Shown here: piece after piece, positions 15,236 to 24,661 of the stretch
Position numbering within the stretch: the first letter of the stretch is position 1
Layout of the letters: each line of letters begins with the position of its first letter
Source: Acidimicrobiales bacterium
GTDB taxonomy: Bacteria > Actinomycetota > Acidimicrobiia > Acidimicrobiales > Iamiaceae
Reading direction: 5' to 3'
Assembly: GCA_030447445.1 (NCBI GenBank)
Contig: JAUJOW010000008.1
Coordinates: 1-64,000 of the forward strand
DNA length: 64,000 nucleotides
Notes under the pieces: model-generated
The model's input: only the letters and a program-made list of their open reading frames with translations
What the model was told of the DNA's origin: nothing
Databases searched by the model: none
Position numbers and translations under genes: made by a program

Positions 15236-15847
15236 TCATCGGCTCGTGCGGGCGGCCACCATCGTCCAGGGGAAGGGGCTGCGCACCTCGGTCACGGTGA
15301 AGCGGGTGGCCACGAGATCGACGAAGGCCCGCCGGCCCCAGTGCTGGATGTGGCCCGGGGTGTTGCCCAGCGCTCCCGCATACTTGCCCCGGGCCAGGTT
15401 GGCCACCCGCCAGATCGGTTCCCGGGGGACCGAGAGGACGAGGTGGCGGCGGGCCACCCGGGCCAGCTCGGCCAACGCCGCCTCGGGGTCGGGGACGTGC
15501 TCGAGCACCTCGATGGCCAGCACCAGGTCGAAGCGGTGGTCGGGGAAGGGAAGCCGGGCGATGTCGGCGAACGCGCCCGGTACGCCGGCCTCGGCCCAGG
15601 CCCCGGCCAGGTCGGTGTCGGGCAGGTCGATGCCCACCACCGAGGCGGTCGGGTACCGCTCGGTGAGGCGTCCGGCCACCTCGGCTTCGCCGACGCCCAC
15701 TTCGAGCACCGTGGCCGGCGCCACGGCCGGCAGCACGCCGTCGAGCGCGCCGAAGAACCCGGCCATCATGCGCCGGACCAGGGGGTTGCCCGAGCCGTAC
15801 TTGTCGTAGGTGTTCCCGGTGGGAACAGCAGACGCCTGTTGGCTCAC
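15236..15847 (-). CDS. Class I SAM-dependent methyltransferase
   Basis: The 203-residue soluble protein has the Methyltransf_11 pattern: VLEVGVGEAEVAGRL (motif I), GIDLPDTDL (motif II acidic end), and DLVLAIEVLEHVPDPEAAL (motifs III/IV, near 115-133), followed by LVLSVPREP. An early YDKYGSGNPLVRRMM segment resembles sugar- or lipid-modifying methyltransferases found next to glycosyltransferases. Start and upstream glycosyltransferase stop overlap by four bases (GTGA), so the pair is coupled and the methyltransferase may act on the product of that enzyme. The substrate is not readable. Confidence 0.85.
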   Translation of the reverse strand: MSQQASAVPTGNTYDKYGSGNPLVRRMMAGFFGALDGVLPAVAPATVLEVGVGEAEVAGRLTERYPTASVVGIDLPDTDLAGAWAEAGVPGAFADIARLPFPDHRFDLVLAIEVLEHVPDPEAALAELARVARRHLVLSVPREPIWRVANLARGKYAGALGNTPGHIQHWGRRAFVDLVATRFTVTEVRSPFPWTMVAARTSR

Positions 15848-16755
15848 GAGGACGCCGGGGTGACCTCGTCCTGGGGCCGGGCCACCCGGACCACCAGGTC
15901 GGCGAGGAGGCCGATGGCCAGGAGCTGGAAGGCGGCGAAGAGGATGACCACGGTGTTGATGGCGATCTTGAAGTCGTTGGCCACGACGTCGTAGGCGAGC
16001 TTGGCCCCACCCACCAAGCCGAGCACGAGGAAGAGCGGGATGAAGACCCGCAGCGGGTTGTACGAGAGGCACATCCGGATGACCTGGATGAAGTAGCGCC
16101 GGGTGTCGGACAGCCAGTGGAACTTCGACCGTCCCGCCCGCTCGCGGTACTCGATGGGCCAGTAGCCGACCGAGTAGCCGTTGGCCAGGAACGCCATGGT
16201 GATCGTCGTGACGCAGGAGAACCCGGGTGGGAGCTGGCTCACGTACTGGAGGGCGACGTCGCGCCGGAAGGCCCGGAGGCCCGAGTTGAGGTCGGGGATC
16301 TCCGTCTGGGTGAGGTAGCAGGCCAGCTTGCGGATCAGCCACTTGGCCGGCACGCGGAACGCCTTGTGCGTCCCCTCCTCGGAGGTCCGGGCCCCCACCA
16401 CCTGGTCCCGGCCGTCGAGCTCCTTCACGAGCTGGGGGATGAGCTCGTTGGGGTAGGTCATGTCGACGTCGGTCCACACCACCACCCGGCCCTTGGCGGC
16501 CCGGGTGCCGTACTTGCGGGCCGAACCCGACCCTCGGTTCTGGCCGAACTGGATGAGGCGGATGCCTTCGATCTCCCGCAGGGCGTCGCCCGAGCCGTCG
16601 TCGGAGCCGTCGTCGACCACGATGATCTCATAGGACCACTCCGAGGCGTCCATGGCGGCGCTGATGCGGTCGATCTCCTCCCGCAGGTGGCCCTTCTCGT
16701 TGTAGACGGGCAGGACGATGCTCACGTCGAGCTCGTCGACACCGGTGGTGGCCAT
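15844..16755 (-). CDS. GT2 glycosyltransferase, polyprenyl-phosphate sugar synthase-like
   Basis: The 303-residue protein has an N-terminal GT-A domain with VSIVLPVYNE, VDDGSDDGS and WTDVDMTYP (DxD), then NSGLRAFRR, as in dolichol-phosphate mannose synthase/ArnC-like enzymes. Two C-terminal membrane helices follow (about 230-252 and 262-285), typical of polyprenyl-phosphate glucosyl- or mannosyltransferases. It would load a sugar from a nucleotide sugar onto a polyprenyl phosphate carrier at the inner face of the membrane, supplying GT39-type enzymes such as that at 27386. TAGGCT lies seven bases before the ATG, indicating a leaderless start. Confidence 0.88.
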   Translation of the reverse strand: MATTGVDELDVSIVLPVYNEKGHLREEIDRISAAMDASEWSYEIIVVDDGSDDGSGDALREIEGIRLIQFGQNRGSGSARKYGTRAAKGRVVVWTDVDMTYPNELIPQLVKELDGRDQVVGARTSEEGTHKAFRVPAKWLIRKLACYLTQTEIPDLNSGLRAFRRDVALQYVSQLPPGFSCVTTITMAFLANGYSVGYWPIEYRERAGRSKFHWLSDTRRYFIQVIRMCLSYNPLRVFIPLFLVLGLVGGAKLAYDVVANDFKIAINTVVILFAAFQLLAIGLLADLVVRVARPQDEVTPASS

Positions 16756-16762
16756 CGCCAGG

Positions 16763-16768
16763 AGCCTA
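16763..16768 (-). promoter_or_regulatory. Predicted -10 element, leaderless start of GT2 gene
   Basis: TAGGCT on the minus strand is seven bases before the ATG at 16755. It belongs to a 14-bp tandem repeat (16766-16797), so a second TAGGCC lies 14 bases further upstream. Confidence 0.45.
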
Positions 16769-16797
16769 CTGAGGGGGGCCTACTGAGGGGGGCCTAC
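16766..16797. repeat. 14-bp tandem repeat between meaB end and GT2 promoter
   Basis: The unit ACTGAGGGGGGCCT occurs twice in a row, with a partial third. It carries the -10-like TAGGCC on the minus strand in each copy, so it may offer alternative transcription starts for the GT2 gene. Confidence 0.5.
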
Positions 16798-17786
16798 GGG
16801 GGTGGAGAACGGCCGAACCGCTCGAGGAGGCGCTCGCTCCCGGCGCCGGGCGACAGGTGGCCGGCGACGACCGCCGCCTCGACCTCCTCGAGCACGGCGG
16901 CGACGGCGGCGTCGCTGCGCAGCCGGTCGAGCAGGGCCCGCTGCACCTCGACCCACATCCAGGCCCGGGCCTGGGACGCCCGGAGACGGTCCAGGGCGCC
17001 GGTGCGGGCCAGCTCGGCGTGGGCACCGGCGACGGCGTCCCACACCTCGGCCACGCCGACCCCGGTGACCGCCGAGACGACCAGTACCTGCGTGGGGAGA
17101 CCGGTGGGGCGTGGTTGCAGCAACCCGGCGGCGACGCGGAGGTCGGCGGCCGTGTGGGCGGCGGCGTCGGCCAGGGCGCCGTCGGCCTTGGTCACGGCCA
17201 CGACGTCGGCGTGTTCCGTGATCCCCCGCTTGATGCCCTGGAGGTCGTCGCCGCCGGTGGGGGAGGCGAGGAGGAGGAACAGGTCGGTCAACCCGCCGAC
17301 GGCCACCTCGCTCTGGCCCACCCCGACGGTCTCGACGAGCACCACGTCGAAGCCGGCCGCCTCGCAGAGGAGGATGGCGTCCCTGGTCCCGCGGGTCACG
17401 CCGCCGAGCTCGCCTCCCGAGGGCGACGGCCGGATGAACGCCGCCGGGTCGGCGGCCAGCCCCTCCATCCGGGTCTTGTCGCCGAGGATGGAACCGCCGC
17501 TGCGGGCGCTCGTCGGGTCGACGGCCAGCACGGCCACCCGGTGACCGGTGCCGGTCAGGTGGGTGCCGAGGGCCTCGATGAAGGTGGACTTGCCGACTCC
17601 CGGCGGGCCGCTGATCCCGAGGCGGAGGGCGCCACCGGTGGCATCGAGCAGCTCCTGGACGAGGGAGGCGGCCTCGGCCCGGTGATCGGGGCGGCGCGAC
17701 TCGACGAGCGTGATGGCCCGAGCCAGCGCCCGCCGGTCGCCGTTCCTGATGGCCGCCCCTGCCGGCGAGCTCGCCCTCCCGGTCAC
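16794..17786 (-). CDS. meaB: Methylmalonyl-CoA mutase-associated GTPase MeaB
   Basis: The 330-residue G3E-family GTPase has P-loop [12 protein letters not shown] (about 60-71), [16 protein letters not shown] with the Switch I region, ETVGVGQSE (Switch II) and the base-recognition motif VTKADG. The family protects and reloads adenosylcobalamin-dependent mutases. The GTG start overlaps the mutase stop by four bases (GTGA), matching the usual mutase-meaB operon. It is intact even though the mutase upstream is broken in this sequence. Confidence 0.93.
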   Translation of the reverse strand: MTGRASSPAGAAIRNGDRRALARAITLVESRRPDHRAEAASLVQELLDATGGALRLGISGPPGVGKSTFIEALGTHLTGTGHRVAVLAVDPTSARSGGSILGDKTRMEGLAADPAAFIRPSPSGGELGGVTRGTRDAILLCEAAGFDVVLVETVGVGQSEVAVGGLTDLFLLLASPTGGDDLQGIKRGITEHADVVAVTKADGALADAAAHTAADLRVAAGLLQPRPTGLPTQVLVVSAVTGVGVAEVWDAVAGAHAELARTGALDRLRASQARAWMWVEVQRALLDRLRSDAAVAAVLEEVEAAVVAGHLSPGAGSERLLERFGRSPPP

Positions 17787-19982
17787 GCCGCCCGGTGCGA
17801 CGAGATCAGCTCGATGACCTTGGCCGCCGCCTCGGGGATGTTGGTGCCGGGGCCGAACACGGCGGCCACGCCGACGTCGGCCAGGAAGGCGTGGTCGGCC
17901 GGTGGGATCACCCCTCCGCACACCACCAGGACGTCGCCGGCACCGGCCGACCGCAGCTCGTCGAGGAGCTGGGGGACGAGCGTCTTGTGGCCGGCGGCCT
18001 GGCTCGACACGCCGACCACGTGCACGTCGTTCTCGACGGCGTCGCGGGCGACCTCGGCGGGGGTCTGGAACAGGGGGCCGACGTCCACGTCGAAGCCGAT
18101 GTCGGCGAAGGCGGTGGCGATCACCTTGGCCCCGCGGTCGTGGCCGTCCTGTCCCATCTTGACCACGAGCATCCGGGGCCGGCGCCCCTCCTGGGCGGCA
18201 AAGGCCTCGACCGTCGACCGGATCGCCTCGTAGCCCTCGTCGCCGGCGTAGCCGTGGCCGTACACCCCCGAGATGGTGCGCACCTCGGCCCGGTGACGGC
18301 CGAACACCTTCTCCATGGCGTCGCTGATCTCCCCGACCGTGGCCCGGGCCCGGGCGGCGGCCACGGAAGCCTCGAGCAGGTTGCCGCCGGAGCCGGCCGC
18401 CTCCGTCAAGGCGGCCAGGGCCGCCCCGCAGGCGTCCTCGTCGCGGCTGGCCCGCACCGCCGCCAGCTTCTCCTTCTGCCGCCGGAGCACGTCGCGGTTG
18501 TCGATGTCGAGGACCTCGACGTGGTCGGGGTCGGCAGGCCGGTAGCGGTTCACACCGACCACGGTGATCTCACCCCGGTCGACGCCGGCCTGCCGGCGAG
18601 CCGCCGCCTCCTCGATGCGCAGCTTGGGCATGCCCGAGGCCACCGCCTTGGTCATGCCGCCGAGGTCCTCGACCTCGGCGATCAGCGCCCAGGCCCGGTC
18701 GGCCAGGGCGGCCGTCAGCGACTCGACGTAGTAGCTGCCGCCCAAGGGGTCGACCACGTGGGGCACGCCGGTCTCCTCGGCCAGGATGAGCTGGGTGTTG
18801 CGGGCGATGCGAGCCGAGAAGTCGGTGGGGAGACCGAGGGCCTCGTCGAAGGCGTTGGTGTGCAGCGACTGCGTGCCGCCGAGCACGGCGGCGAGCGCCT
18901 CATAGGCGGTTCGGACAACGTTGTTGTATGGGTCCTGCTCGGTGAGCGACACCCCCGAGGTCTGGCAGTGGGTGCGCAGCATCGACGACGCCGGGGTGGT
19001 CGGTTCGAAGCGTTCCATGACCCGTGACCACAGCGTCCGGGCCGCCCGCAGCTTGGCCACCTCCATGAACAGGTCCATGCCGATGGCGAAGAAGAAGCTG
19101 AGCCGGGGGGCGAAGCGGTCGACGTCGAGGCCCCGACCGACGGCGGTGCGCACGTACTCGAGCCCGTCGGCGATGGTGAACGCCAGCTCCTGGTCGGCGG
19201 TCGCTCCCGCCTCCTGCATGTGGTAGCCGGAGATGGAGATCGAGTTGAACCGCGGCATGTGGTCGGCGGTGTACTCGATGATGTCGGCCACGATCCGCAT
19301 GCTCGGTTCGGGTGGGTAGATGTAGGTGTTGCGGACCATGAACTCCTTGAGGATGTCGTTCTGGATCGTCCCCGAGAGCTGGGCCCGATCCACCCCCTGC
19401 TCCTCGCCGGCGACGATGAAGCTGGCCAGCACCGGCAGCACGGCGCCGTTCATGGTCATCGACACCGACATCTGGTCGAGGGGGATGCCGTCGAAGAGGA
19501 GCTTCATGTCCTCCACCGAGTCGATGGCCACCCCTGCCTTGCCGACGTCGCCCTCCACCCGGGGGTGGTCGGAGTCGTAGCCCCGGTGGGTGGCGAGGTC
19601 GAAGGCCACCGACACCCCCTGCTGGCCGGCGGCCAGGTTCCGGCGGTAGAAGGCGTTGGACTCCTCGGCGGCCCTGCTGGCCGGCGGCCAGGTTCCGGCG
19701 GTAGAAGGCGTTGGACTCCTCGGCGGTGGAGAACCCGGCGTACTGGCGCAGGGTCCAGGGCCGGTTGGCGTACATCGTCGCTCGCACGCCCCGGGTGAAC
19801 GGCGGGAGGCCCGGGAGGGTGTCGGCGTCGATGCCGGCGAGGTCGGCGGCGGTGTAGAGGGGCTTGACGTCGATGCCCTCGGGGCGGTGCCGGACCAGCC
19901 GCTCGGGATCGGCCCCCTTCAGGTCCTTGGCCGCCAGCGCCCGCCAGTCCTCGATCGAAGCCTTCCCGTCGCCGTCGCTCAT
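17783..19982 (-). pseudogene. Methylmalonyl-CoA mutase, frameshifted by a 55-bp tandem duplication
   Basis: Two frames together encode one complete adenosylcobalamin-dependent methylmalonyl-CoA mutase of about 714 residues, the length of single-chain or large-subunit enzymes. The N-terminal ~115 residues ([38 protein letters not shown]) are in one frame. The rest ([29 protein letters not shown], the C-terminal B12 domain with [13 protein letters not shown] supplying the DxHxxG histidine, and a VCGGVIPP segment) is in another. Between them a 55-bp unit at 19617-19671 is repeated exactly at 19672-19726. Since 55 is not a multiple of three, the frame is lost; removing one copy restores it. The enzyme interconverts methylmalonyl- and succinyl-CoA. 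An assembly error or reversible slippage are both possible, because the rest of the gene and meaB look fully functional. Confidence 0.9.
19617..19726. repeat. Exact 55-bp tandem duplication inside the mutase gene
   Basis: Bases 19617-19671 and 19672-19726 are identical. The unit encodes the region reading [18 protein letters not shown]. It causes a +1 frame change. Confidence 0.95.
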
Positions 19983-19990
19983 CGACCTGG

Positions 19991-19996
19991 AGGTTA
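19991..19996 (-). promoter_or_regulatory. Predicted -10 element before mutase gene
   Basis: TAACCT on the minus strand lies eight bases before the ATG at 19982; no Shine-Dalgarno sequence is seen. Confidence 0.4.
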
Positions 19997-20010
19997 CGAC
20001 GGCTTCCCCG

Positions 20011-20787
20011 TCAGCGGCCGAAGCGCGGCGGGCGCTTCTCGAGGAAGGCGGCGATCCCCTCGGCGGCGTCGGGGGTCTGGCTGGCGGTGGCCATAGCTTC
20101 GATGGCCCGGTCGTAGGCCTCGGCCTGCGGCCGGCCGACCTGGTCGTAGAACGCCCGCTTGCCGAGGCCCTTCGACGCCGCGCTGCCCCGGGTGGCCCGG
20201 GCCAGCAGGTCGGCCACGGCGGCGTCGAGGTCGTGGTCGGGAACGCAGCGGTTGACCAGTCCCCACTCGGCGGCGGTGCGGGCGTCGACCACGTCACCGG
20301 TGAGGGCCATCTCGAGGGCCCGCTTGCGCCCGACGTTGGCGCTCACCGCCACGAGGGGGGTGTGGCAGAAGAGGCCGCCCTTGCCGCCGGGGATGGCGAA
20401 ACCGGCCGATTCGGCGGCGACGGCGAGGTCGCAGCTGGCCACGAGCTGACAGCCCGCCGCGGTGGTCAGCGCGTGGACCCGGGCCACGACCACCTGGGGG
20501 ATGGCCTGGATGGTGTCCATCATGTCGGTGCAGGCCCGGAACAAGGCTCGGGCGGCAGGAAGGTCGGCCCCGGCCAGGTCGGCGAAGTCGTGGCCGGCGG
20601 AGAAGACGGGGCCACGGGCGGCCAGCACGACGCCGCGGGCGTCGCTGCGCCCGACGTCGGCGAAGGCGGCGGTGAGCTCGCCGAGCACCGGGCGAGCGAG
20701 CACGTTGCGACGCTCGGGCCGGTCGAGGGTGATGGTGGTGACGCCCTCGTTCCGGGCGACGTCGAGGTGCTCGTAGGACCGGGCCAC
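20011..20787 (-). CDS. Enoyl-CoA hydratase/isomerase family protein
   Basis: The 258-residue crotonase-fold protein has [11 protein letters not shown] near the N-terminus, the oxyanion-hole segment [12 protein letters not shown] (about 62-73) and the second glycine region [16 protein letters not shown] (about 98-113). The first catalytic glutamate position reads within [13 protein letters not shown]. The C-terminal KRPPRF ending is typical of hydratases; some members are isomerases or ring-opening enzymes, so the exact reaction is open. It precedes the mutase in the same direction, 28 bases upstream, and may share the propionate/branched-chain pathway. It starts at a GTG. Confidence 0.85.
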   Translation of the reverse strand: MARSYEHLDVARNEGVTTITLDRPERRNVLARPVLGELTAAFADVGRSDARGVVLAARGPVFSAGHDFADLAGADLPAARALFRACTDMMDTIQAIPQVVVARVHALTTAAGCQLVASCDLAVAAESAGFAIPGGKGGLFCHTPLVAVSANVGRKRALEMALTGDVVDARTAAEWGLVNRCVPDHDLDAAVADLLARATRGSAASKGLGKRAFYDQVGRPQAEAYDRAIEAMATASQTPDAAEGIAAFLEKRPPRFGR

Positions 20788-20850
20788 GGGGCCACCGTGG
20801 CCACCTCCGCCGGGGTTGTCAAGGAGGGCGAGGGGGCAAGCTGGGCGGTC

Positions 20851-21549
20851 GTGGCCGGCGCCCTCCTCGCCTTCGACGGAGTGGTGGTCGAGGGCGATGG
20901 CGGCGCCAGGATCCTCGACGGGGTGACCGTCGACATCCCCGACCGGGGGGTGACGGTGCTGACCGGCCCGTCCGGCTCCGGCAAGTCGACCCTGCTCCGC
21001 CTGTGCAACCGCCTCGAGGTGCCGACGGCCGGGACGGTCAGCTACCGCGGGGTCGACGTCGCCGAGCTCGACCCCCTTGCCCACCGCCGCCGGGTCGGGA
21101 TGGTCTTCCAGCGGCCGACCCTCTTCCCCGGGACGGTGGGCGACAACCTGGCCGTCGCCCGCCCCGGCGCCGACGACGCCTGCTACGGCGCCGCTCTCGA
21201 GCGGGCCGGGCTCGACCGGTCGTTCCAGGACCGGAGCGGCGACGAGCTCTCCGGTGGTGAAGCCCAGCGGGTCTGCCTCGCCCGCACCCTCGTCACCGAT
21301 CCCGAGGTCCTCGTCCTGGACGAACCGACCTCATCGCTCGACCCGGCCAGCACCCGTGTGCTCGAACGGCTGGTCCGGGCCGAGGCCGAACGAGGCGTCC
21401 CGGTGCTGTGGGTCAGCCACGACCTGGAGCAGGTGCGACGGCTGGCCGACCACCGGGTGGTGCTGATCGGCGGGCGGGTGGCCGACGACGTCGCCGCCGC
21501 CGCTTACCTCGGCGGACGGCTCGACGGCGACGGGTGGTCGCATGGCTGA
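20851..21549 (+). CDS. fetA: ABC transporter ATP-binding protein, FetA-like
   Basis: The 232-residue single ATPase domain has Walker A GPSGSGKST, the Q-loop in MVFQRPTLFPG, signature LSGGEAQR, Walker B VLVLDEPTSSLD and H-loop WVSHD. It overlaps the next gene (UPF0014/FetB permease) by eight bases; that permease family pairs with FetA in an iron-efflux transporter acting at the inner membrane. The start is uncertain: the GTG at 20851 begins the domain neatly, and a GTG at 20797 in the same frame would add 18 residues. It is divergent from the enoyl-CoA hydratase gene. Confidence 0.85.
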   Translation: MAGALLAFDGVVVEGDGGARILDGVTVDIPDRGVTVLTGPSGSGKSTLLRLCNRLEVPTAGTVSYRGVDVAELDPLAHRRRVGMVFQRPTLFPGTVGDNLAVARPGADDACYGAALERAGLDRSFQDRSGDELSGGEAQRVCLARTLVTDPEVLVLDEPTSSLDPASTRVLERLVRAEAERGVPVLWVSHDLEQVRRLADHRVVLIGGRVADDVAAAAYLGGRLDGDGWSHG

Positions 21550-22318
21550 CATCGGCTGGGTCGGCCTGGGGTTGTCCTCGGCGCTCGTGGCGGTCGCCGT
21601 CGGAGTCTCGATCCTGCGAGGGCTCCGCCTCGAGGCCTCCATCCTGTGGGCGTCGCTGCGGGCACTCGTGCAGCTCCTCGCCGTGGGGGCCGTGCTCACC
21701 GTGGTCATCGATCCCGGACGGCCCGTCGCCCTGGCCTGGGGCTGGGTGGCGGTGATGGTGGCCTTCGCCGCTGTCACCGTCCGCCAACGGGCTCCCGACG
21801 TGCCCGGTGTGCTGCCGCTCGCACTCCTGGCCTGCTCGGCCGCCGCCCTGGTCACCCTCGGGGTGCTGTTCGGTCTCGGCGTGTTCCCCATGGAAGGGGC
21901 CACCGTCGTCCCGCTGGCCGGACTGACCCTCGGCAACACCATGACCGCCACCGTCGTCGCCGTGCGCCGGATCGTGGCCGAGCTGGCCGACAAGCGGGCC
22001 GAGGTGGAGGCCCGCTTGGCCCTCGGCCAGGCCTCCTCGGAGGCGGCCCGACCCTATGTGCGCGCCGCCCTGCGCACCGCGCTGCTACCCCAGATCGAGA
22101 CCACCCGCACCGTGGGGCTCATCGCCCTGCCCGGGGCCATGACGGGGTTGATACTGGCCGGGGTCGACCCCCTCGACGCCGTCAGGGTGCAGGTGGCGGT
22201 CATGTACGTCGTGCTCGGATCGGTGGCCACCACCGTCACCGTGGTTGCCCTCGGACTGACCCGCCGGCTGTTCACCCCTGACCACCGGCTCGTGCGCATC
22301 CGCCGGGAGGCCACCTGA
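21542..22318 (+). CDS. fetB: UPF0014/FetB-like ABC permease (metal export)
   Basis: The 258-residue membrane protein has six or seven helices and the hallmarks of the UPF0014 family: SLRALVQLLAVG near residue 38, GLTLGNTMTA (about 124-133), and RTVGLIALPGAMTGLILAG (about 180-198). E. coli FetB forms an iron exporter with FetA that improves resistance to oxidative stress. The ATG lies inside the end of the ATPase gene, showing a two-gene operon. No metal-regulator gene is adjacent. Confidence 0.88.
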   Translation: MADIGWVGLGLSSALVAVAVGVSILRGLRLEASILWASLRALVQLLAVGAVLTVVIDPGRPVALAWGWVAVMVAFAAVTVRQRAPDVPGVLPLALLACSAAALVTLGVLFGLGVFPMEGATVVPLAGLTLGNTMTATVVAVRRIVAELADKRAEVEARLALGQASSEAARPYVRAALRTALLPQIETTRTVGLIALPGAMTGLILAGVDPLDAVRVQVAVMYVVLGSVATTVTVVALGLTRRLFTPDHRLVRIRREAT

Positions 22319-22342
22319 CCGGGGGCAACCCCGGCTCGCCTC

Positions 22343-22348
22343 TAGCTT
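22343..22348 (+). promoter_or_regulatory. Predicted -10 element, leaderless start
   Basis: TAGCTT is followed by seven bases and the GTG at 22356. Confidence 0.5.
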
Positions 22349-22355
22349 TGGCGTC

Positions 22356-22802
22356 GTGAGGACCGGCGTGATCGGGGGGGCAGGGGTGTGCTTCCTCACC
22401 GCCGTGGTCGGGCTCGGGGTCTGGGGCTACGGCGATCGTGACGCCTCCCGGGCCCGGCACGAGCGGGCCGTCGAGGCCGAGAACCGGGGCCGGGTGTGCG
22501 ACGAGCTGTCCATGGGGATCACCTACCTCACCGGCCAGCCGATCGGCCCCGAGCTCCCCCCCGGCATCGTCTACCCCCCGCTCTCCGACCAGGAGCTCGT
22601 GGCCGGCGCCCAGTACCTCGCCTACTACTTCCCCGAGCAGCTCGCACCGGTCGCGCCGCCGGTGCTCGAGGACCCGGTCGACGTCCTCGCCGAGGCCTCC
22701 GACGAGGCGCTGGCCACCGCATCGGCCGAGCCCTTCCGCAGCCGGGACGCCGTGCGGGCGGCCGACGCGTTGGCCCAGTACCACGGCGAGCACTGCGGCT
22801 GA
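22356..22802 (+). CDS. Membrane-anchored small hypothetical protein
   Basis: The 148-residue protein begins with one hydrophobic segment (GVCFLTAVVGLGVWGY) near residues 10-26 and then a soluble part. It is rich in Glu and Ala and ends in YHGEHCG. Three cysteines are present, two of them in the exported part (RVCDE and EHCG), so a disulfide is possible. I do not recognise a family. It has its own predicted leaderless promoter and lies between the FetAB-like exporter and the decayed flavoprotein gene, with no obvious functional link. Confidence 0.65.
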   Translation: MRTGVIGGAGVCFLTAVVGLGVWGYGDRDASRARHERAVEAENRGRVCDELSMGITYLTGQPIGPELPPGIVYPPLSDQELVAGAQYLAYYFPEQLAPVAPPVLEDPVDVLAEASDEALATASAEPFRSRDAVRAADALAQYHGEHCG

Positions 22803-22808
22803 GGCCGG

Positions 22809-22814
22809 TAGCTT
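22809..22814 (+). promoter_or_regulatory. Predicted -10 element, leaderless start of flavoprotein gene
   Basis: TAGCTT is followed by seven bases and the ATG at 22822. The hexamer and spacing are identical to the element at 22343. Confidence 0.5.
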
Positions 22815-22821
22815 GGCCGGC

Positions 22822-24125
22822 ATGGCTGTGCGGTTCGTGATCATCGGAGGAGGCCCCGCCGGCAACCAGGCCGCCACCCATGCCGCCACCTCTGGGACTG
22901 CATCCCGTCCAAGGCCATGATCGCCACCGGGGCGCGCTCGCGTTCACGAACCGCTCCGAGGGGATGGGCCTCGGCCACGTCGCCGCCACCCTCGACTTCG
23001 ACGCCCTGAAGGAGCGGATCACCTCGATCGAGCACCGCCTGGAGCACTCGGTCCGTGGCCTGCTGGAGAGCCAGGGGTGAGGCTGCTCCGAGGAACCGGT
23101 CGCCTGGCCGGGCCCCACGAGGTGATCGCCGACACCGCCGAGGGCGACGTCCACCTCGACGCCGACGCCGTGCTACTGAGCACCGGGTCACGGCCCCGCA
23201 TCCCGGAGTGGGCACAGGTCGACGGGGAGCGGGTGCTCACCACCCGCCACGCCTATCCACCGCCGCAGCTCCCCGAGCACCTGGTGGTCATCGGCTCGGG
23301 GTGACCGGGGTCGAGTTCGTGCACATGTTCGCCTCGTTCGGATGCCAGGTGACCCTCGTGGTCAGCCGCCAGCAGGTGCTGCCGGCCAAGGACGCCGAGG
23401 TGGCCGCCGCCCTCGAGGACAACTTCGTCGAGCGGGGCGTCCGCCTGCTGAAGGGCGCCCGGGCCGAGGGCATCGATGTCGCCTCTGACGGCGTGGTGGT
23501 GCGCTGTGACGACGGTCGCACCGTGGCCGCATCCCACGCCCTCCTCGCCATCGGGTCGATCCCCAACAGCGACGGCCTCGGCCTCGAGGCCGCCGGCGTG
23601 TCGGCCGACCCTGGCGGCTACATCCCGATCAACCAGCACTGCGTGACCAACGTCGGCCACATCTACGCCGCCGGTGACCTGTCGGGGAAGCTGCCGCTCT
23701 CCTCGGTGGCGTCCATGCAGGGTCGCAAGATCGCCGAGCACGTCATGGGCGGCCACACCCGGGCCCACCGCCACCTCGACTACGACAAGGCGGCGTCGGC
23801 CATCTTCACCGAGCCCGAGATCGCCGACGTGGGCCTGGCCGAGGCCGACGCCTTCGCCGAGGGCCGGAAGATCCGGGTGACCAAGGTGCCCTTCTCGTCG
23901 TCGGCCAAGGCGCTCATCAACAACGATCCCCGCGGGTTCGTGAAGATCCTCTCCGACCCGGCCACCGGTGTGGTGCTCGGCGGCTCGATCGTGGGCCGTC
24001 ACGCCGCCGAGCTCATCTCGGTGATCGCCCTCGCCGTCACCGCCGGGTTGCGGGTGACCGACATCGTCGAGAGCCTCCTCGTGCACCCGGCGCTGTCCGA
24101 GGCCCTGGCCGAGGCCGCCGAGTAG
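22822..24125 (+). pseudogene. Flavoprotein disulfide reductase family (LpdA/NAD(P)H-quinone dehydrogenase-like), four lesions
   Basis: The pieces in three frames add up to a pyridine-nucleotide disulfide oxidoreductase. They are: FVIIGGGPAGNQAA (FAD site), WDCIPSKAM (in the region of the redox cysteines, with only one Cys here), LSTGSRPRIP, VVIGSGVTGVEF (NAD(P) site), GHIYAAGDLSG, and a dimerisation domain ending in HPALSEALAEA. The single cysteine and overall pattern resemble mycobacterial LpdA (Rv3303c type), a quinone reductase rather than a lipoamide dehydrogenase. The reading frame is broken by a deletion of about 60 bp near 22885 between GCCGCC-type repeats, and by single-base losses near 22940, in the G run at 23074-23077, and in the G run at 23298-23301. 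The last 800 bases are intact. This is either real decay or poor consensus sequence. Confidence 0.85.
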
Positions 24126-24130
24126 GCGTC

Positions 24131-24643
24131 GTGGAGGAGTGGCACCCGCCGGCCGGCGAGACGATGCCGACCGGCCCCGATTCGTTCCCGGCCACCGGTC
24201 CGAACGCGCTGGCCCGCATCGCGCCCCGGGCGGCGGCCCGGCTCGTCGACGCCGTCATCGTGTACGTGCCCACGCTCCTGCTGGTGGCGTTGGTGCTCGT
24301 CGTCACCGGTGTGCGGCCCGACGAGGACTTCCGCCCGCCGGTGTGGACCACCCTCGTGCTGTTCGCCGTCGGCTTCGCCTACGAGACGGGGTTGGTGGCG
24401 TGGCGGGGCCAGACCCTCGGGAAGCTGGCCTTCGGGCTCCGGGTGGCCCGGCTGGACGACGGGCGGACGCCGCTGTGGTGGCAGGCCGGCATCCGCATGG
24501 CCTTCCCGGGCGTCATCGGGTCGGTGCCGAACGCGCTCGCCGGCATCGCCGTGGCCGGGATCTACCTCAGCGCCATGTGGAACCCGATGGGCCGCGGTTG
24601 GCACGACAAGGCCGCCGGCACCGTCGTGGTCACCACCCGCTGA
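24131..24643 (+). CDS. RDD family membrane protein
   Basis: The 170-residue protein fits the RDD domain: RLVDAVIVYVP at the first helix (the RxxDxxI core), a second helix LVLFAVGFAYETG, GQTLGKLAFGLRV (the GxTxGK motif) and a third hydrophobic segment near the C-terminus ending with WHDKAAGTVVV. RDD proteins are small membrane proteins, some of which are sodium/proton exchangers, but most have no known role. The GTG start is six bases after the stop of the flavoprotein gene, so they were probably one transcript. Confidence 0.85.
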   Translation: MEEWHPPAGETMPTGPDSFPATGPNALARIAPRAAARLVDAVIVYVPTLLLVALVLVVTGVRPDEDFRPPVWTTLVLFAVGFAYETGLVAWRGQTLGKLAFGLRVARLDDGRTPLWWQAGIRMAFPGVIGSVPNALAGIAVAGIYLSAMWNPMGRGWHDKAAGTVVVTTR

Positions 24644-24661
24644 CTCCCCGCTAGCCGACCG

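Noticed and set aside
16766-16797. Possible short CRISPR-like or satellite repeat
   Set aside because: Only two full 14-bp units directly abutting, no spacers; best seen as a small slippage repeat.
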